Below are positions 55,531-64,000 of a stretch of 64,000 nucleotides of DNA, one piece after another; position 1 is the first letter of the stretch; the number at the start of each line of letters is the position of its first letter. The stretch spans positions 434,001 through 498,000 of the forward strand of contig NZ_WWER01000001.1 of NCBI RefSeq assembly GCF_009857885.1, in the 5' to 3' direction. The position numbers were made by a program, and so were the translations under genes. Source of the stretch: Pusillimonas sp. TS35. Lineage in GTDB: Bacteria; Pseudomonadota; Gammaproteobacteria; Burkholderiales; Burkholderiaceae_B. The notes beneath the pieces are model-generated. The model saw nothing but the letters and a program-made list of their open reading frames with translations. It made no database searches and was not told the DNA's origin.

Positions 55531-55552
55531 CCCACCCGCGCGGGCGTGTTGT

Positions 55553-56470
55553 TCAACGGGCGGCTTTGATCCCATTCAGCGTCTTGAAGCATGTGTCGCG
55601 TGCCTGCTTCACGAATGCCTGCACGTAATCCGATTGCGCATCTTCGATACGCGTTGCGGCATAGAGCGTGCGCCACACCCCTTGCTCTCCCAGACGACAG
55701 GTGCGCAGCCAGTCTTGGCCCAAGTACTCGGTAAGTGCCCAGTTGGGCAAGGCGGCCACGCCGCGTTGGCTGGCCACCAACTGTACGATCATGGGGGTTA
55801 GCTCCGCCTTGCGTATGGCGGCGGGCTCAACGCCGGCTGGGTCAAGGAACACGGTAAACACATCCATGCGCTGGCGGTCTACCGGGTAAGTGATCAGCAT
55901 CTGGTCGGCAAGCTGCTGAGGCTCGATGTACCGATACTGTGACAGCGGGTTGCCCGCCGCTACAGCCAGTACCAGTTCGTAGCGAAACAGCGGCAGGTAT
56001 TCCACCGCTTCCATGGGTTGGGGGTCCGAGGTCACCACCACATCGAGGTCGCCGCGCAGCAGCGCAGGCAGCGGGGCAAAAGAAAACGCCGCCGACAAGT
56101 CCAGCTCAACTTCAGGCCAGTCGTGGCGAAATGCGTCCAGTGCTGGCATCAGCCACTGAAAGCACGAGTGACAGTCAATCGCCAGATGCAAACGGCCGCT
56201 GCGTCCAGCGGCGAGTCGCTGCAACTCGCGCTCTACCGCTCTGATTCGCGGTAACACGTCATCAGCCACCGCCAGGATGCGCAAACCTGCGGTCGTCAGC
56301 CGCGCAGGGCGGGTGCGACGGTTCAGTAGGGGCGTTTTCAGCCGTACTTCGAGATCACGCAGTTGATGCGACAGGGCGGATTGCGTCACATGCAGCCGCT
56401 CTGCGGCTTCCTGCAAACTGCCTCCGTCGCGGATGGCGGCCAGTGTTTCGAGATGGCGTATTTCAAGCAT
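55553..56470 (-). CDS. metR: LysR-type regulator MetR
   Basis: 305 residues. N-terminal winged helix-turn-helix (MLEIRHLETLAAIRDGGSLQEAAERLHVTQSALSHQLRDLE, in parts) and an effector domain (GRSGRLHLAIDCHSCFQWLMPALDAFRHDWPEV) with the MetR-specific CHSCFQWL stretch. MetR activates metE and often itself, with homocysteine as co-effector. It is divergent from metE across 314 nt, where two MetR-type boxes are present. Confidence 0.94.
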   Translation of the reverse strand: MLEIRHLETLAAIRDGGSLQEAAERLHVTQSALSHQLRDLEVRLKTPLLNRRTRPARLTTAGLRILAVADDVLPRIRAVERELQRLAAGRSGRLHLAIDCHSCFQWLMPALDAFRHDWPEVELDLSAAFSFAPLPALLRGDLDVVVTSDPQPMEAVEYLPLFRYELVLAVAAGNPLSQYRYIEPQQLADQMLITYPVDRQRMDVFTVFLDPAGVEPAAIRKAELTPMIVQLVASQRGVAALPNWALTEYLGQDWLRTCRLGEQGVWRTLYAATRIEDAQSDYVQAFVKQARDTCFKTLNGIKAAR

Positions 56471-56679
56471 TGGTCAACAGAAGAAACAGCGTTGGAAGGG
56501 GAAGCGTATCGATAGCATCCGTCGGTTATCCGCCGGTGCAGGCGAGATGCAGGGAGCCGGCCCTGGAGGGACAGCATAGCGCTGCGCTGGCGCGGATACT
56601 GCTATGTGCCAATGCAGCTATGCCAACGCCGCTTCCGGCGAACGGAAACTCAGCCGAGTGATATGACAGGTATTTTATA

Positions 56680-56692
56680 TGAAATTCATTCA
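56680..56692. promoter_or_regulatory. MetR box 1
   Basis: TGAAATTCATTCA is an exact match to the MetR consensus TGAA-N5-TTCA, 92 nt before the metE start. Confidence 0.8.
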
Positions 56693-56710
56693 TTGTAAGA
56701 ATGTTGGGTT

Positions 56711-56723
56711 TGATTTTGATTCA
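56711..56723. promoter_or_regulatory. MetR box 2 (one mismatch)
   Basis: TGATTTTGATTCA differs from TGAA-N5-TTCA at one position and lies 31 nt, about three helical turns, after box 1. Tandem boxes, one weaker, are the arrangement known at metE in enterobacteria. Confidence 0.6.
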
Positions 56724-56784
56724 AATAAAGCAGCCGGCACAATGATGTTCTTCGCAAAACAAATTCATTCAGCAAGGGTTTTTC

Positions 56785-59088
56785 ATGATTACCACTCATA
56801 ATCTTGGTTTTCCACGCATTGGTGCGCAGCGTGAGCTCAAGCGCGCGCTCGAAGCGTATTGGGCGGGGGAGCGCACACTCGAAGCCCTGGAGGCCGAAGG
56901 CCGCGCATTGCGCGCCCATCACTGGGCGTTGCAGGCCGAGGCGGGCCTGGCCTATGTGCCGGTGGGCGATTTTGCCTGGTACGACCATATTCTTGAATGG
57001 ACGACTCTGCTGGGTGCGGTGCCTGCGCGTTTCGGCCAGCCGGATGGCGAGTCTGTAGGGCTGGACACGTTGTTTCGCATGGGGCGGGGCAGGGCGCCCA
57101 CAGGCAGGCCGGCGCCCGCCTGCGAAATGACCAAATGGTTCGACACTAACTACCACTACATCGTCCCCGAACTCACGCCAGGCCAGTCCTACCGCATCGC
57201 ACGCAGCTATCTGTTCGACCAAGTGCGTGAGGCGCAGGCAGCTGGCCACAGCCCCAAGCCGGTGATTCCGGGCCCCTTGACCTGGCTTTGGCTGGGCAAG
57301 GGCGATGCCTACACCGGCGGGCCTGGAGACAGCGCCAAGCTGGCATTGCTCGATGCGCTTTTGCCTGTCTATGCCGAGGTGTTGGCAACACTGCATGCAT
57401 TAGGCGTGCAGTGGCTGCAGATCGACGAGCCCATTCTTGCGCTCGATCTGCCCGACGCCTGGCGCGAAGCATATGCCCGCGTCTACACAACCCTGGCTGG
57501 CGGCCAAGGGCTGCGTCCGCGCATTCTGCTGGCTACATACTTCGGCCCGCTCGGCGATAACGCCAGCGTATTGCGCGGTTTGCCGGTCGATGGCGTGCAT
57601 ATTGACCTGGTGCGTGGTGCCGGCCAACTTGACCAGGTTCTCGATGTTATCGAGCGCGAGCAGGTACTCTCGCTGGGGCTCATCGACGGCCGCAACATCT
57701 GGCGTACCGATCTGGATCGCGCCGCGCGGATTGCCGGCGACGCCCTGTCGCGTCATGGGGACAGGCTCTGGCTCGCGCCGTCCTGCTCCCTGTTGCATGT
57801 GCCGGTTGATCTCCAGCACGAAACCGCCCTTGATCCCGAACTCAAGAGCTGGCTGTCGTTCGCCGTCCAGAAACTGGATGAGCTTCGGCTGCTCGCCGCG
57901 CTCGCGGCCGGCGACACTGATCAGCAAGTTCAGCAGGCCTTGCAGGGGCAGCGCGATGCGCTGGCAGCCCGCGCAGCATCACCGCGTATCCATAACAAAA
58001 CTGTCCAGGAGCGCATGGCGCAATCCGACGCCTTGTCGCGTGAGCGCCCCCCCTTCGCGGGCCGCATCGCGCAGCAGCAGCGCAAGCTGGGGCTGCCTGC
58101 ATTCCCAACCACTACGATTGGATCCTTCCCGCAAACCACTGAAATCCGAAAGGCGCGACGCGACTGGAAGCAGGGTGCCATCAATGATGGCGCGTACGAA
58201 AAAGCGATGCGCGAAGAAATCGAGCTAGTCATCCGTTTCCAGGAAAAAATCGGTCTTGATGTGTTGGTTCATGGTGAACCCGAGCGCAACGACATGGTCG
58301 AGTACTTTGGCGAACTGCTTGGCGGTTTCGCGTTCACGCAAAATGGTTGGGTGCAAAGCTATGGCTCGCGCTGCGTAAAGCCGCCAGTGATCTTCGGCGA
58401 TGTGGCGCGTCCCGCGCCCATGACAGTCGGCTGGTCTGCCTATGCCCAGTCGCTCACGCAACGACCGGTCAAGGGCATGCTGACCGGGCCAGTCACGATT
58501 CTGCAGTGGTCGTTTGTGCGCGACGACCAGCCGCGTGCAACCACGTGCCGCCAATTGGCGCTGGTGCTGCGTGATGAGGTGCAAGATCTCGAGGCGGCGG
58601 GCATCGGTGTCATCCAGATCGATGAGCCGGCTTTCCGCGAGGGGCTGCCGCTGCGCCGTGACGATTGGCAATCTTATCTGGACTGGGCTGTCGACTGCTT
58701 CCGCCTGTCCACCGGCGGCGTCAAGGACGATACACAGATCCATACCCATATGTGCTATTCCGAGTTCAATGACATCATTGCGTCCATCGCGGCGATGGAT
58801 GCCGACGTCATTACAATCGAGACGTCGCGCTCCAACATGGAACTGCTGGGCGCCTTCGAAGATTTCCACTACCCGAACGATATCGGGCCCGGTGTCTATG
58901 ACATACATTCGCCCAATGTGCCGCGGCTGGACTGGATGGTCGATCTTATGCGCAAGGCGGCGACAAGGCTGCCCGCCGAACGCCTCTGGGTCAACCCGGA
59001 TTGTGGCCTGAAAACACGTGCCTGGCCCGAAACCGAGGCTGCGCTCACCGCGATGGTCGAAGCGGCAAAGACACTGCGTTATACTTAG
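56785..59088 (+). CDS. metE: Cobalamin-independent methionine synthase
   Basis: 767 residues from [26 protein letters not shown]. It transfers a methyl group from 5-methyltetrahydrofolate-triglutamate to homocysteine. The zinc ligands are H655 and C657 ([11 protein letters not shown]) and C740 ([11 protein letters not shown]), with the glutamate in between (about 679). [12 protein letters not shown] starts the catalytic half. Control by MetR is expected from the two boxes upstream. A weak hairpin CACTT/AAGTG follows the stop. Confidence 0.98.
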   Translation: MITTHNLGFPRIGAQRELKRALEAYWAGERTLEALEAEGRALRAHHWALQAEAGLAYVPVGDFAWYDHILEWTTLLGAVPARFGQPDGESVGLDTLFRMGRGRAPTGRPAPACEMTKWFDTNYHYIVPELTPGQSYRIARSYLFDQVREAQAAGHSPKPVIPGPLTWLWLGKGDAYTGGPGDSAKLALLDALLPVYAEVLATLHALGVQWLQIDEPILALDLPDAWREAYARVYTTLAGGQGLRPRILLATYFGPLGDNASVLRGLPVDGVHIDLVRGAGQLDQVLDVIEREQVLSLGLIDGRNIWRTDLDRAARIAGDALSRHGDRLWLAPSCSLLHVPVDLQHETALDPELKSWLSFAVQKLDELRLLAALAAGDTDQQVQQALQGQRDALAARAASPRIHNKTVQERMAQSDALSRERPPFAGRIAQQQRKLGLPAFPTTTIGSFPQTTEIRKARRDWKQGAINDGAYEKAMREEIELVIRFQEKIGLDVLVHGEPERNDMVEYFGELLGGFAFTQNGWVQSYGSRCVKPPVIFGDVARPAPMTVGWSAYAQSLTQRPVKGMLTGPVTILQWSFVRDDQPRATTCRQLALVLRDEVQDLEAAGIGVIQIDEPAFREGLPLRRDDWQSYLDWAVDCFRLSTGGVKDDTQIHTHMCYSEFNDIIASIAAMDADVITIETSRSNMELLGAFEDFHYPNDIGPGVYDIHSPNVPRLDWMVDLMRKAATRLPAERLWVNPDCGLKTRAWPETEAALTAMVEAAKTLRYT

Positions 59089-59120
59089 CAGGTTTGCACT
59101 TGTGAAGTGTTGTTTTGTAA

Positions 59121-59693
59121 ATGCCGCTGCCCCCCTCCGAGACCGCACGCGAGCCTCTCCATTCGCGATCCATCCGCGTGAATTCGTTCGCCCGGGCGGA
59201 CGGCCTCTGGGATCTCGAGGCTGAACTCATCGACGTCAAGGCATACGACTTCCCGCTCCGGGGCGGCGCGACGCATCGCGCCGGCGACCCCATCCACCAC
59301 ATGCATCTGCGCATCACGATCGATGAGAACTTCACGATCGTCGATGCCGCCGCGGCTTATGATGCCGCCCCCTATGGGCCGCACTGCATGGCCATCGAGC
59401 CGGATTACCATGATCTCATTGGTATGAACCTGCTGCGCAACTTCCGCGATGCGGTCAAGGCGCGTTTCGGCAGGGTAGCCGGCTGTACACACATGAGCGA
59501 GCTGACGTATGTGCTGCCCACCGCGGCGGTACAGACCATGGCCAACCGGCGCCGCCAGGAAGCCCAAAGGCCTGACGCCCGGCGCCCGTTCCAGCTCGAC
59601 GGTTGCCATGCGCTAAGCGTCGAAGGTGAGGTGGTAAGGCAGTATTACCCCAAGTGGTATGTCACTCCGGCGGCAGAAACAAAATGCGAGTAG
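59121..59693 (+). CDS. DUF2889 protein
   Basis: 190 residues from MPLPPSETAREPLHSRSIRVNSFAR. The pattern LWDLEAELIDVKAYDFPLRGG, MHLRITIDENFTIVDAAAAYDAAPY and GCTHMSELTYVLPTAAVQTM matches the DUF2889 family, whose function is unknown. The recurring histidines and cysteine (HHMHLR, GCTHMSE) suggest a metal site, which is inference only. It is 32 nt after metE and ends before a terminator, so it may be read from the metE promoter. Confidence 0.85.
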   Translation: MPLPPSETAREPLHSRSIRVNSFARADGLWDLEAELIDVKAYDFPLRGGATHRAGDPIHHMHLRITIDENFTIVDAAAAYDAAPYGPHCMAIEPDYHDLIGMNLLRNFRDAVKARFGRVAGCTHMSELTYVLPTAAVQTMANRRRQEAQRPDARRPFQLDGCHALSVEGEVVRQYYPKWYVTPAAETKCE

Positions 59694-59707
59694 GCAACAT
59701 CCAACCA

Positions 59708-59741
59708 CGCGCCTTGCTGTGATCCGGCATAGGCGCGTTTT
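59708..59741 (+). terminator. Terminator before sucC
   Basis: CGCGCCT (59708-59714) pairs with AGGCGCG (59731-59737), extended by TGC/GCA, then TTTT. It separates metE-DUF2889 from sucCD. Confidence 0.7.
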
Positions 59742-59771
59742 CCGTAATTTCCACGTTCTGACAGGTAACAA

Positions 59772-60932
59772 ATGAAAATTCACGAGTATCAAGGCAAGGA
59801 ACTGCTGAAGAAGTTTGGCGTCACCGTGCCGCGCGGGATTCCTGCTTTTTCGGTCGAAGAAGCAGTCGCCGCGGCGGAGAAGCTGGGCGGCCCAGTGTGG
59901 GTGGTGAAGGCCCAGATTCACGCGGGCGGCCGCGGCAAGGGCGGCGGCGTGAAGCTGGCTCGTTCCATCGACGAAGTCCGTCAGCTTTCCTCCGAGATCC
60001 TCGGCATGCAGCTGATCACGCACCAGACCGGTCCGGAAGGCCAGAAGGTGGGCCGCCTGTTGATCGAAGAAGGCGCCGACATCAAGAAGGAATACTACGT
60101 GGGTATCGTGACCGACCGCGCTTCGCAGCGTGTGTGCGTCATGGCATCGAGCGAAGGCGGCATGGAAATCGAAGTGGTTGCCGAAGAATCGCCCGAGAAA
60201 ATCCTGAAGGTATTTGTCGATCCCAAGACTGGCCTCACCGACGCCGAGGCTGCCCAGTTGGCTCGCGGCATTGGCGTGCCCGAAGCTTCGGTTGCCAAGG
60301 CTGGCGCCGAATTCCAGAAGTTGTACAAGGCTTACTGGGACACTGATGCGTCCTTAGCCGAAATCAACCCGCTCATCCTCACGGGTTCGGGCGACATCAT
60401 CGCCCTGGACGCCAAGTTCAACTTCGACTCCAACGCCCTGTATCGTCACCCCGAGATCGTCGAGTACCGCGACCTGGCCGAAGAAGACCCATCCGAAGTC
60501 GAAGCCAGCAAGTTCGGCCTGGCATACATCCAGCTCGACGGCAACATCGGCTGCCTGGTGAACGGCGCCGGTCTGGCCATGGCTACCATGGATACCATCA
60601 AGCTGTTCGGCGGCGAGCCGGCCAACTTCCTGGATGTCGGCGGCGGTGCGACGGCTGAGAAGGTCACCGAAGCTTTCAAGATCATGCTGGCCAACAAGGG
60701 CGTCAAGGCTATCTTGGTTAACATCTTCGGCGGCATTATGCGTTGCGACGTCATTGCCGAAGGCGTCATCGCCGCATGCAAGGCCGTGAACCTTACCGTT
60801 CCTCTGGTCGTGCGCATGAAGGGCACCAACGAAGAGCTGGGCAAGAAGCTGCTGGCGGAATCCGGCCTGCCCATCATCAGCGCCGACACCATGGCCGAAG
60901 CGGCCACCAAGGTCGTTGCCGCCGCCAAATAA
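59772..60932 (+). CDS. sucC: Succinyl-CoA synthetase beta subunit
   Basis: 386 residues from [30 protein letters not shown]-grasp domain ([20 protein letters not shown]) and a CoA-ligase domain ([36 protein letters not shown]). With SucD it converts succinyl-CoA to succinate with substrate-level phosphorylation in the citric acid cycle. sucD begins 19 nt later. The genes are not next to the 2-oxoglutarate dehydrogenase genes here. Confidence 0.98.
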   Translation: MKIHEYQGKELLKKFGVTVPRGIPAFSVEEAVAAAEKLGGPVWVVKAQIHAGGRGKGGGVKLARSIDEVRQLSSEILGMQLITHQTGPEGQKVGRLLIEEGADIKKEYYVGIVTDRASQRVCVMASSEGGMEIEVVAEESPEKILKVFVDPKTGLTDAEAAQLARGIGVPEASVAKAGAEFQKLYKAYWDTDASLAEINPLILTGSGDIIALDAKFNFDSNALYRHPEIVEYRDLAEEDPSEVEASKFGLAYIQLDGNIGCLVNGAGLAMATMDTIKLFGGEPANFLDVGGGATAEKVTEAFKIMLANKGVKAILVNIFGGIMRCDVIAEGVIAACKAVNLTVPLVVRMKGTNEELGKKLLAESGLPIISADTMAEAATKVVAAAK

Positions 60933-60951
60933 GAATTCTGAGGATTTGTAA

Positions 60952-61833
60952 ATGTCGATTCTGATCAACAAAGACACCAAAGTCATCACGCAGGGTATTA
61001 CCGGCAAGACCGGCCAGTTCCACACCCACATGTGCCGCGAATACGCCAACGGCAGAAACCAGTTCGTCGCCGGCGTGCATCCCAAGAAAGCAGGCGAAAA
61101 CTTCGAAGGCGTGCCCATCTACGCCAGCGTGAAAGAAGCCAAGGAAGCCACTGGCGCAACCGTTTCGGTGATCTACGTGCCGCCCGCGGGCGCTGCCGCC
61201 GCCATCTGGGAGGCCGTCGACGCCGACCTGGACCTGGTCATTTGCATCACCGAAGGCATCCCTGTACGTGACATGCTGGAAGTACGCAACCGCATGCGCG
61301 ACGAAAACAAGAAAACTCTGCTGCTGGGTCCCAACTGCCCTGGGCTTATCACGCCCGACGAGCTCAAGATTGGCATCATGCCTGGCCACATCTCCAAGAA
61401 GGGTCGCATTGGCGTGGTCAGTCGTTCGGGCACCCTCACATACGAAGCCGTGGCGCAGCTCACCGAGCTGGGCCTGGGCCAGTCAACCGCAGTTGGTATT
61501 GGCGGCGATCCCATCAACGGCCTGAAGCACATTGATGTGCTCAAGTTGTTCAACGATGATCCCGACACCGACGCTGTCGTGATGATCGGCGAAATCGGCG
61601 GGCCCGACGAAGTCGAGGCGGCACGCTGGGCCAAAGACAACATGAAGAAGCCAGTGGTCGGCTTCATCGCAGGTGTTACGGCGCCGGCCGGCAAGCGCAT
61701 GGGCCACGCCGGTGCCTTGATCTCGGGCGGCGACGACACGGCTGACGCCAAGCTGAAGATCATGGAAGAATGCGGTATCCGCACCACGCGCGATCCTTCC
61801 GAAATGGGCCGCCTGCTTAAGTCGGTGCTGTAG
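60952..61833 (+). CDS. sucD: Succinyl-CoA synthetase alpha subunit
   Basis: 293 residues. CoA-binding Rossmann domain (VITQGITGKTGQFHT; VIYVPPAGAAAAIWEAVDADL) and ligase domain with GIGGDPINGL. The phospho-histidine is H252 in MGHAGALISGG. Shine-Dalgarno GAGGA lies just upstream. It is the second gene of sucCD and is followed by a hairpin-rich 197-nt gap. Confidence 0.98.
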   Translation: MSILINKDTKVITQGITGKTGQFHTHMCREYANGRNQFVAGVHPKKAGENFEGVPIYASVKEAKEATGATVSVIYVPPAGAAAAIWEAVDADLDLVICITEGIPVRDMLEVRNRMRDENKKTLLLGPNCPGLITPDELKIGIMPGHISKKGRIGVVSRSGTLTYEAVAQLTELGLGQSTAVGIGGDPINGLKHIDVLKLFNDDPDTDAVVMIGEIGGPDEVEAARWAKDNMKKPVVGFIAGVTAPAGKRMGHAGALISGGDDTADAKLKIMEECGIRTTRDPSEMGRLLKSVL

Positions 61834-61938
61834 TCATTGGTACTGCCGGGGCGCCGTGCGCGTACCGGCAAACACATAATATCGGGGGCGGAAAGCTCGG
61901 CATCGGCCGTACCCCGATACACGCAACACCTGCAGCAT

Positions 61939-61985
61939 CCTGTGGTGGCGCCTGCCCTGTAGCGGGGCGCCGCCACAGGCTTTTC
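61939..61985 (+). terminator. Terminator of sucCD
   Basis: A 14-bp stem (CCTGTGGTGGCGCC with GGCGCCGCCACAGG, one T-G pair) around a 13-nt loop, followed by CTTTT. Two further stems without T-runs lie upstream at 61844-61870 (TGCCGG/CCGGCA) and 61880-61919 (TATCGGGG/CCCCGATA). Confidence 0.65.
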
Positions 61986-62030
61986 ATTGCCTTTAATGAA
62001 GGGGGATCTTCATCTTAGGACACATGAAAC

Positions 62031-62726
62031 ATGGATGTCGGTTCCACTCAGTTCTGGTTGGCCCTGCTTGAAATCATCTGGGTCAATATCCTGCTCTCTG
62101 GCGACAACGCCGTCGTCATCGCCCTTGCGGCACGCTCGCTTCCCCCCAATCAACAGCGCATGGCCATTGGTTTTGGTTCTACGGGCGCCATTGTGCTGCG
62201 CATTATCCTCACCATTGTGGCGGCCAAGCTGCTGCTCCTGCCCTGGCTCAAAGTTGTGGGCGGCCTGCTGCTGCTTTGTATAGGCATAAGCCTCTTGCGC
62301 CCGAGCGACGACGCCGAAGACGGCGTACGCGAACATGGCAGCCTGATGGCCGCCATACGCACGATACTGCTAGCGGATCTCGTCATGAGCCTGGACAACG
62401 TCGTGGCCGTCGCGGCGGCGGCGCATGGTGATTTTGTGCTGCTGATCTTTGGTCTTGCAATCAGCATCCCGTTGGTGATCTTCGGGAGCACATTACTGCT
62501 CAAGGTCATCGAACGCTTGCCGGTCATTGTCTGGCTGGGAGCGGCGCTGCTGGGCTATATTGCGGGCGAAATGCTCGTGAGCGATCCGGCGATGGTGAAC
62601 ACAATAGATGGTGCGGCGCAGCAGCTGCATACGTCGGTGCACCAGTTTGCGGTATTCATCGGCGTGGCGGGGGCAGTTATTGTCCTTGCCACCGGTAAGG
62701 TTTTGCGCCTGCGGGCTGCCGGCTGA
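62031..62726 (+). CDS. TerC/YjbE-family integral membrane protein (first copy)
   Basis: 231 residues, about seven membrane segments. It has the family's two acidic transport motifs, NILLSGDNAVVIALAAR (about 19-36) and LADLVMSLDNVVAVAAAA (about 115-132). TerC relatives include manganese exporters that also supply Mn to exported enzymes; metal transport here is inferred from family. A second TerC-like gene follows 129 nt downstream. I looked for a yybP-ykoY manganese riboswitch in the leader and did not see its conserved segments. Confidence 0.92.
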   Translation: MDVGSTQFWLALLEIIWVNILLSGDNAVVIALAARSLPPNQQRMAIGFGSTGAIVLRIILTIVAAKLLLLPWLKVVGGLLLLCIGISLLRPSDDAEDGVREHGSLMAAIRTILLADLVMSLDNVVAVAAAAHGDFVLLIFGLAISIPLVIFGSTLLLKVIERLPVIVWLGAALLGYIAGEMLVSDPAMVNTIDGAAQQLHTSVHQFAVFIGVAGAVIVLATGKVLRLRAAG

Positions 62727-62766
62727 AGTCAAGCTGAACTAAAATAGTCCCGGCTATATGCTGCCA

Positions 62767-62801
62767 CCCCGGCGCAGGGCTGCGCCGGGGTTAATTTATT
62801 T
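62767..62801 (+). terminator. Hairpin/terminator between the two terC genes
   Basis: CCCCGGCGCA and TGCGCCGGGG form a perfect 10-bp stem with loop GGGC, followed by TTAATTTATTT. The T-run is interrupted, so termination may be partial. A second small stem GGCCTGC/GCAGGCC lies at 62811-62831 in the leader of the next gene. Confidence 0.55.
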
Positions 62802-62855
62802 CACGCGGCCAGGCCTGCCAGCCGTGCAGGCCAGCACTGCTCAACGGGACAACTA

Positions 62856-63560
62856 ATGTTAGCCTTTCTAGATTCCCTGCATTGGGGCGCTGTATTCCAG
62901 ATCATTCTCATCGACATCCTGCTGGGGGGTGACAACGCCGTGGTGATTGCGCTGGCGTGTCGAAACCTACAACACAGCAAGCGCATGCAGGGCATACTCT
63001 GGGGTACGGCGGGGGCCATCGTACTGCGCGTTGTCCTGATCGCCTTCGCACTCACCTTGCTCGATATCCCTTTCCTCAAGATTGTCGGAGGTGCACTGCT
63101 GCTGTGGATAGGTATCAAGCTGCTTGTGCCTGAGGAAGACGCCCACGGCAATATCAAGAGCGGCAGCTCGGTATGGAGCGCCGTCAAAACCATTATCATC
63201 GCCGACTTTGTCATGAGTCTGGACAACGTGATCGCCATTGCGGGCGCTGCCCAGAGTACCCATCTGGATCATCAGTTGTACTATGTCATATTCGGCCTGC
63301 TGGTCAGCGTGCCTATTATCATCTGGGGCAGCACACTGGTGCTCAAGCTGATCGACCGCTTTCCACTGGTTGTTACCTTCGGCGCTGGCCTGTTGGGCTG
63401 GATTGCCGGCGGCATGCTGGTCACCGATGTCTTCGTTTTCAATCGTTTTGGGGAGCCCAGCCTGGCTGTTTCCTATACTGCCCATATTGCAGGCGCGCTG
63501 TTTGTGATCGCGGTCGGCAAATGGATATCAAGCCGCAAAGGCCCCAAGGAATCAACATGA
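62856..63560 (+). CDS. TerC/YjbE-family integral membrane protein (second copy)
   Basis: 234 residues, about seven membrane segments, clearly homologous to the preceding TerC-like protein. Motifs: DILLGGDNAVVIALACR (about 19-36) and IADFVMSLDNVIAIAGAA (about 113-130). It differs in the loop between repeats (EDAHGNIKSGSS) and ends [13 protein letters not shown]. Its ATGA overlaps the start of a 41-residue membrane protein, so the two are likely made together. Confidence 0.92.
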   Translation: MLAFLDSLHWGAVFQIILIDILLGGDNAVVIALACRNLQHSKRMQGILWGTAGAIVLRVVLIAFALTLLDIPFLKIVGGALLLWIGIKLLVPEEDAHGNIKSGSSVWSAVKTIIIADFVMSLDNVIAIAGAAQSTHLDHQLYYVIFGLLVSVPIIIWGSTLVLKLIDRFPLVVTFGAGLLGWIAGGMLVTDVFVFNRFGEPSLAVSYTAHIAGALFVIAVGKWISSRKGPKEST

Positions 63561-63682
63561 GTTTGCTCAAATCGTCCGCCGGCAAAAAGCATTTCGAATC
63601 CGGCCTGTCTCTGCTGCAAGGCCTGGGCATTCTTGCTCTGATCGGCATCATCGCCGCCGTCGTCATCAACTACTTCATCTGA
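63557..63682 (+). CDS. 41-residue membrane protein coupled to TerC
   Basis: [19 protein letters not shown] is followed by one membrane span (about 20-38, [19 protein letters not shown]) and ends YFI. Too short for ordinary calling, but its ATG overlaps the terC stop (ATGA) and its stop is 4 nt before hemC, leaving no room for another frame. A conserved function is not known to me; a small accessory subunit of the TerC protein is a reasonable guess. Confidence 0.7.
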   Translation: MSLLKSSAGKKHFESGLSLLQGLGILALIGIIAAVVINYFI

Positions 63683-63686
63683 GGCG

Positions 63687-64000
63687 ATGGTGGCTCAAGC
63701 TTTAGCTCCCGAACGGCTGGTCATTGCCACGCGCGCCAGCCGGCTTGCCCTGTGGCAGGCCGAACATGTGCGCGATCGCTTGCGCGCGCTGTATCCCGCT
63801 TGCGAAGTCAGCCTGCTGACCATGACCACGCGCGGCGATCAAATTCTGGATCGCAGCCTGGCCAAGGTAGGCGGAAAAGGGCTGTTCGTCAAAGAGCTTG
63901 AAACCGCCTTGCTCGATGGACGGGCTGATCTCGCCGTGCATTCGCTCAAGGATGTGCCTGTAGACCTGACACTGCCGTTTGCCCTGCCTGTCATCATGGA
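63687..64000 (+). CDS. hemC: Hydroxymethylbilane synthase, 3'-truncated by window edge
   Basis: 104 codons are visible: [24 protein letters not shown], then [30 protein letters not shown] and [15 protein letters not shown]. These are the conserved N-terminal domain of porphobilinogen deaminase, which links four porphobilinogen units in haem synthesis. GAGG at 63681-63684 overlaps the preceding stop, only a few bases before the ATG. The dipyrromethane cofactor cysteine lies beyond the window. Confidence 0.97.
   Translation, partial: MVAQALAPERLVIATRASRLALWQAEHVRDRLRALYPACEVSLLTMTTRGDQILDRSLAKVGGKGLFVKELETALLDGRADLAVHSLKDVPVDLTLPFALPVIM

Larger units (their letters stand above)
56471..56784. 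other. metR-metE regulatory region
   Basis: 314 nt, AT-rich in its metE-proximal half. It contains the two MetR-type boxes at 56680 and 56711. The metR-proximal half shows no gene. AAGG at 56774-56777 serves as the metE Shine-Dalgarno. Confidence 0.6.

Noticed and set aside
61834-62030. yybP-ykoY manganese riboswitch before terC
   Set aside because: The stems present lack the conserved loop segments of that class, and the last stem reads as the sucCD terminator.

Overview
The window is a gene-dense, GC-rich chromosomal segment of a betaproteobacterium. Gene content and order point to the family Alcaligenaceae (Bordetella / Achromobacter / Pusillimonas type). Markers are the rlmN-rodZ-ispG-hisS-yfgM-bamB-der-hisC-hfq-hflX-hflK-hflC-hisZ-purA block, the rpsU-dnaG-rpoD macromolecular-synthesis operon, recA-recX beside a TctDE-type two-component system, and sucCD followed by two TerC genes. 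I saw no insertion sequence, prophage, CRISPR array or rRNA operon. The assignment to a family is inference from protein sequence and gene order; no search was run.

Layout. 1-0.9 kb: the 3' part of a PilV-like type IV pilus tip protein. 1-5.8 kb: alaS, tusA-like, rpsP-rimM-trmD. 5.9-9.5 kb: valS on the minus strand, divergent from ndk. 9.5-25.4 kb: a nearly unbroken plus-strand housekeeping run covering tRNA and rRNA modification, isoprenoid synthesis, outer-membrane assembly, ribosome GTPase, histidine synthesis, Hfq, HflX/K/C, HisZ, PurA and a purine phosphoribosyltransferase. 25.5-30.5 kb: rpsU-dnaG-rpoD. 30.6-35 kb: an orphan pxpA, a BenE-type transporter, and a ZnuD-like TonB receptor behind a Zur-like palindrome. 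34.7-36.5 kb: a 59-residue membrane protein missed by simple ORF calling, a tRNA-Ile(CAU) gene, and two small envelope proteins. 36.4-46.7 kb: an EamA permease, a giant alpha-2-macroglobulin lipoprotein-like protein with its partner pbpC, a lipoprotein resembling the P1 domain of SecD, and a small membrane protein. 46.8-49.1 kb: an aspartate carbamoyltransferase with an N-terminal helix-turn-helix extension, preceded by a perfect 17-bp inverted repeat, then rdgC. 49.5-53.5 kb: MHS permease, sensor kinase and response regulator. 53.6-55.5 kb: recA-recX with a LexA box. 55.5-59.1 kb: metR and metE divergent, with MetR boxes. 59.1-64 kb: DUF2889 gene, sucCD, two terC genes, a 41-residue membrane protein and the 5' end of hemC.

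The most interesting candidate system is the helix-turn-helix/aspartate-carbamoyltransferase fusion at 46.9 kb. Its start codon lies 18 nt after a 35-bp perfect palindrome, which suggests an enzyme that represses its own gene. Other points worth a look are a possible terminator/antiterminator leader before hisZ, the SecD-like lipoprotein, the 59-residue gene with a clear promoter and Shine-Dalgarno, and the two-hairpin end of the rpoD transcript.
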